Below, in pieces: positions 58,973-64,000 of a DNA stretch of 64,000 nucleotides. The stretch is from Juglans regia (Eukaryota > Streptophyta > Magnoliopsida > Fagales > Juglandaceae): contig NC_049901.1 of NCBI RefSeq assembly GCF_001411555.2, positions 10,240,681 to 10,304,680 of the forward strand, read 5' to 3'. A program made the translations under genes and the position numbers. Under the pieces are notes generated by a model. That model searched no databases. It had not been told where the DNA came from and saw only the letters and a list, made by a program, of their open reading frames with translations. Numbering within the stretch: position 1 is the first letter of the stretch; each line of letters begins with the position of its first letter.

Positions 58973-59126
58973 TAGGAGACGTTTGGATTCGCAAGACATC
59001 TCAGCTCATTTCAACTCATCTCACTAGTATTCATTATTATTTAGCAACTTCAACTCACAAATCTCATTACTATTCACAACTCATCTCAAGTCATCTCAAG
59101 TCATCTTCGAATCCAAACGTCTCCTA
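58973..59126. mobile_element. MITE with perfect 19-bp inverted ends
   Basis: TAGGAGACGTTTGGATTCG at 58973-58991 is exactly inverted at 59108-59126. If TA is the target duplication the element is GGAGACG..CGTCTCC. The interior repeats CAACTCATCTCA-type phrases. It lies directly upstream of the LINE. Confidence 0.8.
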
Positions 59127-59264
59127 AGAGTTTTCTCTCGTTTTGAATTACAAATGAGGAATAAATATAAGTCTTCTCTCGTTTTCTCTCTGAGGGTACA
59201 AGGTGGAGTTTAAGGTAGATACTGGTGAGATCTATTGCTTGGGCTGGTTTTCAAGTAATAGAAG

Positions 59265-60758
59265 ATGGATGATATACAGGAGAGATGGAGTAAGTTTAGA
59301 TTATCAGAGAGTGAGGCGAGTGTTCTGGATCTAGAAATAGAAGGGGTGACTGAAACAAAGGAGAAGGGTGATCGAAGTCTGGTGGGGAAGTTGTTTACGA
59401 ATCATATAGTAAGCAAGGAAGTGATCTCCTCAACAATGGCTAAGGTTTGGAAAATAAGTAAACAAGCAGTGTTTCAAGAGTGCGGAGCAAATGTTTTTAC
59501 AGTAACATTTGCTACACATGTTGACAAGTATAAGGTGTTAGATGGGAAACCATGGTTGTTCGATAATGGTTTGTTTGCTTTGAAGTTATTTGATGGGCTT
59601 ATCCAGCCAAATAAAATCAAGTTTGATTGGGAAGAGTTTTGGGTGCAGTTCCACAACCTGCCGTTAGCATATATGAACCGAGTGTGTGGGGTGCAGATCG
59701 GTAAGACAATTGGCAATGTGTTAGAAGTGGATATCCCAGATGATGGGATAGGATGGGGTAAGTTCCTACGAATCAAGATTGAAATGAAGTTGCACCAAGC
59801 ATTGCCAAGAGGTAGAATGATTGGCGTGAAGGGTGATAAAGTCTAGATTCCTATTAAATACAAAAAACTGCCAAAAATTTGCTTTATGTGTGGGTATATA
59901 GCTCATGAAGCAGGTGGATGTACGTCGAAAAGTGAAAATTTGGCTCAGCATGCAGAAAAGATTATGCAATTTGGCCCATGGCTTCGTGCAGAGTCTACAT
60001 ATTCAAGGAGGAGTTATTACAGGGGGAAGGTCAGCCATGGGGATAGCGAGAGGTGGAAGATGAGACCAGAGGAGGGGGGGAAACCAGAAACTGATTCAAG
60101 CGAGCAAAATGGCGAAAATCAAGGGGCTAATTCAAATTCAAATTTGAATTTGGATGAGGAGGAGAGTGTTGAATGTGTAGCATGTACTCAACAGAAGGGG
60201 AATGATATGATGGCAGTTATGAAAGATAAGGAGATTGAATCATATGGGTATGAAGGAGCTGGTGATAAGGGTAGAGTACAAATGAGAAATAATGAGGAGA
60301 GGAAATCGGGATGTGTCAACCAGAATTCAAATTTGGCTGATAAGAAGGGTAGTTATAATGATGAGATGGCTTCGGGTCTGGGCCCGGGCCTAGGCTTGGG
60401 GTCAGTCCATTTTAATATTGATCAGATACAAACGACGTTGATAACTGAGGGGAAGGCATATGAGAGCCTGATTCCTGTAGAATGCTTTCTTGAAACATGT
60501 GTTGAGAACCATGTGGTGGACAATGTACGTAGGCTTCGTAGTAGCAAAGGAGGGTGGAAGAAACGTGCAAGGGAGAAAGGTATGACTACGCAGGAGAAAG
60601 TAGTAACCAGGTCTAAGAAAAGGGGAGTAGTAAATGAAGATGAATGTTATGCGAATGAGGAGGGAAGGAAGAGATTAAAAGGCAATGGGGAAGGGGACTG
60701 TTCCATTGCATATGTTAACTTGGTGGCAGCTGCTGAGCAGCGCCACCAAGAACAATGA
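59265..60758 (+). pseudogene. LINE ORF1, one nonsense mutation
   Basis: RNA-binding coat-like protein of plant L1 elements. Residues about 35-150 form a DUF4283 domain (GDRSLVGKLF, KPWLFDNGLFALKLFDG, FWVQFHNLPLAYMN). A CCHC knuckle CFMCGYIAHEAGGC lies at about 206-219. A low-complexity hydrophilic tail follows. A TAG at 59844-59846 stands where the family has tryptophan (KV.IPIKYKKLP); the rest of the frame is open to 60758. The stop overlaps the ORF2 start as ATGA. Confidence 0.85.
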
Positions 60759-63700
60759 AAACCTTAAGTTGGAACTGCCGGGGGTTGGGTCATCCCCGTG
60801 CAGTTCATGACCTTCATTGTCTAGTGAAGGAGAAGAGACCAGACTTAGTTTTCTTGATGGAAACTAAGTTAGATTCATATAGATGGGAATTTCTGAAGAG
60901 AAAATTGAAATTTGAGGGTTGTTTTGTGGTTGATCCACTGGGAAGAAGTGGAGGGTTGGTTTTATTGTGGAAGCTTGAGATAGGGGTGTCAATTCAGTCT
61001 TATTCCAGATTCCATATTAATGCACATATTAAGGCTAATCAGGAGGCTGTTGAGTGGCAGTTTACTGGCTTTTATGGGCATCCTGAGGTTAGTAAGAGAC
61101 AAGAATCGTGGGATATCTTGGTGTCATTAAAACCCTCAAATAACATGCCTTGGTTTATTTGTGGGGATTTTAATGAAATCTTAACACAAGATGAGAAGAG
61201 GGGAGGAAATGTGAGAAGTGTAGCTCAGATGAACAAGTTCAGACAGGTTCTAGAGTTGGGGGAGCTATATGATCTGGGATGTACAGATTCAAAGTTTACT
61301 TGGTGCAACAGACACAAAGATTCAACTTTTATATTAGAAAGATTGGATAGAGGATTAGCAAATAGTGGATGGCTGGACTATTTTAGCACAATTAAAATAT
61401 ATACTCTGGTTGCTAGAAGTTCTGATCATAGACCTTTATGCTTTTCTTTTTGGCAGCAGATTGCAGGTTCTAGAGAGTATAAGCATTCGTTTAAATATGA
61501 AGTGGCTTGGGGCAAGGATGAAGGATGTAAGGAATTAGTAAGTGAGGTGTGGTTGAAGGAGGGTACAAGGGAAGATCTTGTAAGAGAGGTTCAACAAAGA
61601 CTTAAAATTTGTAGAATGGGCTTGGCAAAATGGAGTAAAGTTGCTAGATCAGCCTCAGAGAATGAATTGAAAGATAAGTCTATGTTGCTAAAAAAGTTAC
61701 AAGATGAAGAAAATCAACAAAATGAAGTGGAAATAGTGCAGTTACAGAAGGAAGTGGGAGATTTACTGCATAAAGAGGATCTCAAATGGAGGCAAAGGGC
61801 AAAAAGGCATTGGTACCAAGAAGGGGATAGGAACACCAGATTTTTCCATGCATGCGCCACACAGAGGAGAAAACAGAATGTTATTAAAAAAGTCAAGGAT
61901 TATGATGGAAGCATGAGGTTCGGAGGGCCTGATATTGCACTAGCTTTCCAGAATCATTTTCAGAAGGTTTATACATCCTCTAATCCACAAGAAGCTGATA
62001 TTGAGACATGTTTACAAGGCATAGACAAAAGGGTGACAATGGAGATGAATGTTGATCTGGAGGCTCCTTTCACCCAGGAAGAAGTGTTTGATGCTCTACA
62101 TCAAATGGGTCCTTTTAAATCCCCAGGGCCTGATGGGTTTGGAGCAGCCTTCTACCAGCATCACTGGGAAGCTGTGGGTCCTCGTGTGTGTGAGGTAGTG
62201 TTTGATGTTCTAAATGGGGGTGGTATGCCTGGTACTTTGAACCATACTAATATTGTTTTAGTTCCAAAGATTGATGTGACATTATCTGTGAATGATTTTC
62301 AACCCATTTCTTTATGTAATGTCTTGTACAAAATTATTGCTAAGATGTTAGCAAATAGGCTTAAGCATGTATTACCCCATATAATATCTAGCTTCCAAAG
62401 TGTTTTTGTACCAGGTAGGTCAATAATTGAGAATGTTATGGTGGCCTATGAAATGCTACACACTATGAAGACAAGGAAGAAAGGAAGAGAAGGAAGCATG
62501 GCTTTAAAACTTGATATGTCAAAAGCATATGACAAAATTGAGTGGAATTTCCTGAGGTCTATAATGGAGAGGCTGGGTTTTAGTGAAAAATTGGTCCAGC
62601 TGATAATGAACTGTGTGGTATCAGTTTCTTATTTTGTTTTGGTAAATGGAAAGGAGGGGGAGAGTTTTATCCCAACTAGAGGATTGAGGCAAGGAGACCC
62701 CCTGTCTCCTTACCTATTCATCCTATGTGCAGAAGGCCTGAGTTCACTATTGTGTGCTACTAAAGCTAAAGGGAAAATGAAAGGAGTAGCTGCTGCTAGA
62801 GGTGGAACCAGAATCACTCATCTGTTTTTTGTAGATGATTGTGTGATTTTCAGTAGAGCAAGTAAAGAGGATTGGAGGACAATAATTGACATACTGAAGG
62901 TCTATGAAGATTCATCTGGCCAAATGCTGAATAGACAGAAAACATCTATCCTGTTTAGCTCTAATACAAGTACTCTCAATCAAAGGGATATTTTGCAAGA
63001 GGCTGGTGCAGTTATATGTGGGGATTATGGGAAATATCTGGGCCTCCCAACTATTGTTGGAAGATCCAAGTATGGAACGTTTAAGAGCATAAAAGACAGA
63101 ATTTGGAGGAGAATTCATAGCTGGAAAAACTCATTTCTATCAAGTGCAGGAAGAGAGGTTCTGATCAAGGCAGTGTTACAGTCTATCCCTACTTATACCA
63201 TGAATGTGTTTCAATTACCAAGGAAGCTCAGTAGTGAGATTAATTCTATGATAGCAAAGTTCTGGTGGAGTAATAAAAAGGAAGGTATTCATTGGCAGAA
63301 TTGGGGTAAAATGGGTGAAAATAAAAAGGTAGGTGGAATGGGATTCAGGGATATCAATACTTTTAATAAGGCTATGCTGGCCAAACAAGGATGGATGCTG
63401 CAACAGAATGTCAACTCCTTAGCAGTAAAAATTTTTAAGGAAAAGTATTACAGGAAAAGCCAATTCATTGAGGCAAAGCTTGGGTATAAGCCATCTTTCA
63501 TGTGGAGGAGTTTGTTGGAGGCACAAGGTCTGGTCAAAGCTAGTATGGTGTGGAGGGTAGGTAATGGCAGGAGTATATCTATTTGGAATCAAAACTGGCT
63601 TCCCAATTCTGTAAATTTCCAAGTGAGATCACCGTTAGAATTATAGTTGCTGACTCAAAAGTAAGTTCCCTTGTTCTTGAGGATATTCACTGCTGGAATG

Positions 63701-64000
63701 AGAGGCTAGTTTGTGAAATATTCAGTAGGGAAGAGGCTGCTCAGATCTGCAGTCTACCTCTGAGTAGGCATGGTGCGGATGATAAAAGCTTTTGGGGCTT
63801 CACTAAGGATGGAAGGTTCTCTATGAGAAGTGCATACCACTTATGCACTGACATGGAAAAAGTAAACTATGGGGAATGCTCGATCAGACAGGAACAGAAA
63901 CATGCATGGGAGGGGTTATGGAGGCTTAATGTTCCTAACTCTACCAAGCAGTTTGTGTGGAGAGCACTGAATAATATATTGCCTACAAAGAAGAGCTTGG
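60755..64000 (+). pseudogene. LINE ORF2 (endonuclease, reverse transcriptase), frameshifted near 63.64 kb
   Basis: Open for 963 codons from ATG 60755. The APE-type endonuclease (about residues 1-230) keeps its catalytic signature: WNCRG, METKLD, CGDFNE and SSDHRP. The reverse transcriptase (about 440-760) has SPGPDGFGAAFYQ, LDMSKAYDKIEW, LRQGDPLSPYLFILCAEGL and the active site HLFFVDDCVIF. A one-base shift near 63640 follows VRSPLEL. The next frame then continues with FWGFTKDGRFSMRSAYHL and FVWRALNNILPTKKS, a zf-RVT domain cut by the window edge. The element makes DNA nicks and reverse transcribes its RNA. This copy is largely preserved but broken by the shift. Confidence 0.92.

Larger units (their letters stand above)
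59130..64000 (+). mobile_element. L1-type LINE retrotransposon, 3' end outside the window
   Basis: A plus-strand non-LTR element: short 5' leader, ORF1 (59265-60758), and ORF2 from 60755 past the end of the window. Domain content (DUF4283 and zinc knuckle in ORF1; endonuclease, reverse transcriptase and zf-RVT in ORF2) is that of plant L1 elements. The 3' tail and target duplication are not in view, so the 5' limit is approximate. Confidence 0.9.

Noticed and set aside
61714..61896. Minus-strand frames across the LINE
   Set aside because: Antisense shadows of ORF2.

Overview
This is a stretch of a plant nuclear genome, AT-rich and dominated by transposable elements, with a few spliced host genes and many broken gene fragments. 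GT/AG introns, plant-specific protein families (RIE1-type RING ligase, ankyrin-PGG proteins, HAK/KUP potassium transporter, PPR, chlorophyll synthase), CACTA/copia/LINE/MITE elements and (AT)n/(GA)n microsatellites all point to a woody eudicot. A Fagales/Juglandaceae origin is my guess from the look of the MITE families and is not proven.

Layout. 0-9.6 kb: a RIE1-like E3 ligase gene on the minus strand with a frameshift before an intact RING exon, then microsatellites, a 630-bp hAT-type MITE and a CACTA end. 9.6-14.3 kb: a complete non-autonomous CACTA element (perfect TTC target duplication) carrying exon fragments of at least three, probably four, host genes, including an LC8-type dynein light chain and chlorophyll synthase (a Pack-CACTA). 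14.85-22.25 kb: a second complete CACTA element (ACT duplication) with two decayed element genes, a large AT tandem array and dozens of palindromic TTCGAA boxes. 22.4-24.8 kb: a foldback MITE split by a 2-kb LTR-like insertion. 25.6-26.4 kb: a Tourist-like MITE and a HAK/KUP pseudogene. 28.25-33.04 kb: a complete minus-strand Ty1/copia retrotransposon with 265-bp LTRs, AAGGG duplication and broken pol. 34.9-44.3 kb: CACTA remnants, a duplicated segment, and a 5'-truncated CACTA with a decayed TNPD transposase and a second gene whose middle is replaced by a copia fragment joined to a PPR-gene fragment. 44.9-53.4 kb: two paralogous minus-strand ankyrin-repeat/PGG membrane-protein genes, one frameshifted and one intact, with a truncated sphingomyelin-synthetase-family exon between them. 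54.8-56.6 kb: second copy of the duplicated segment. 59.1-64.0 kb: a plus-strand L1-type LINE running off the window.

The only fully intact multi-exon host gene I can reconstruct is the ankyrin-PGG gene at 51.6-53.4 kb. The biology of the rest is mainly element nesting, capture of host exons by CACTA elements, and decay through nonsense and frameshift mutations. I found no prokaryotic features, tRNA, rRNA or CRISPR array.
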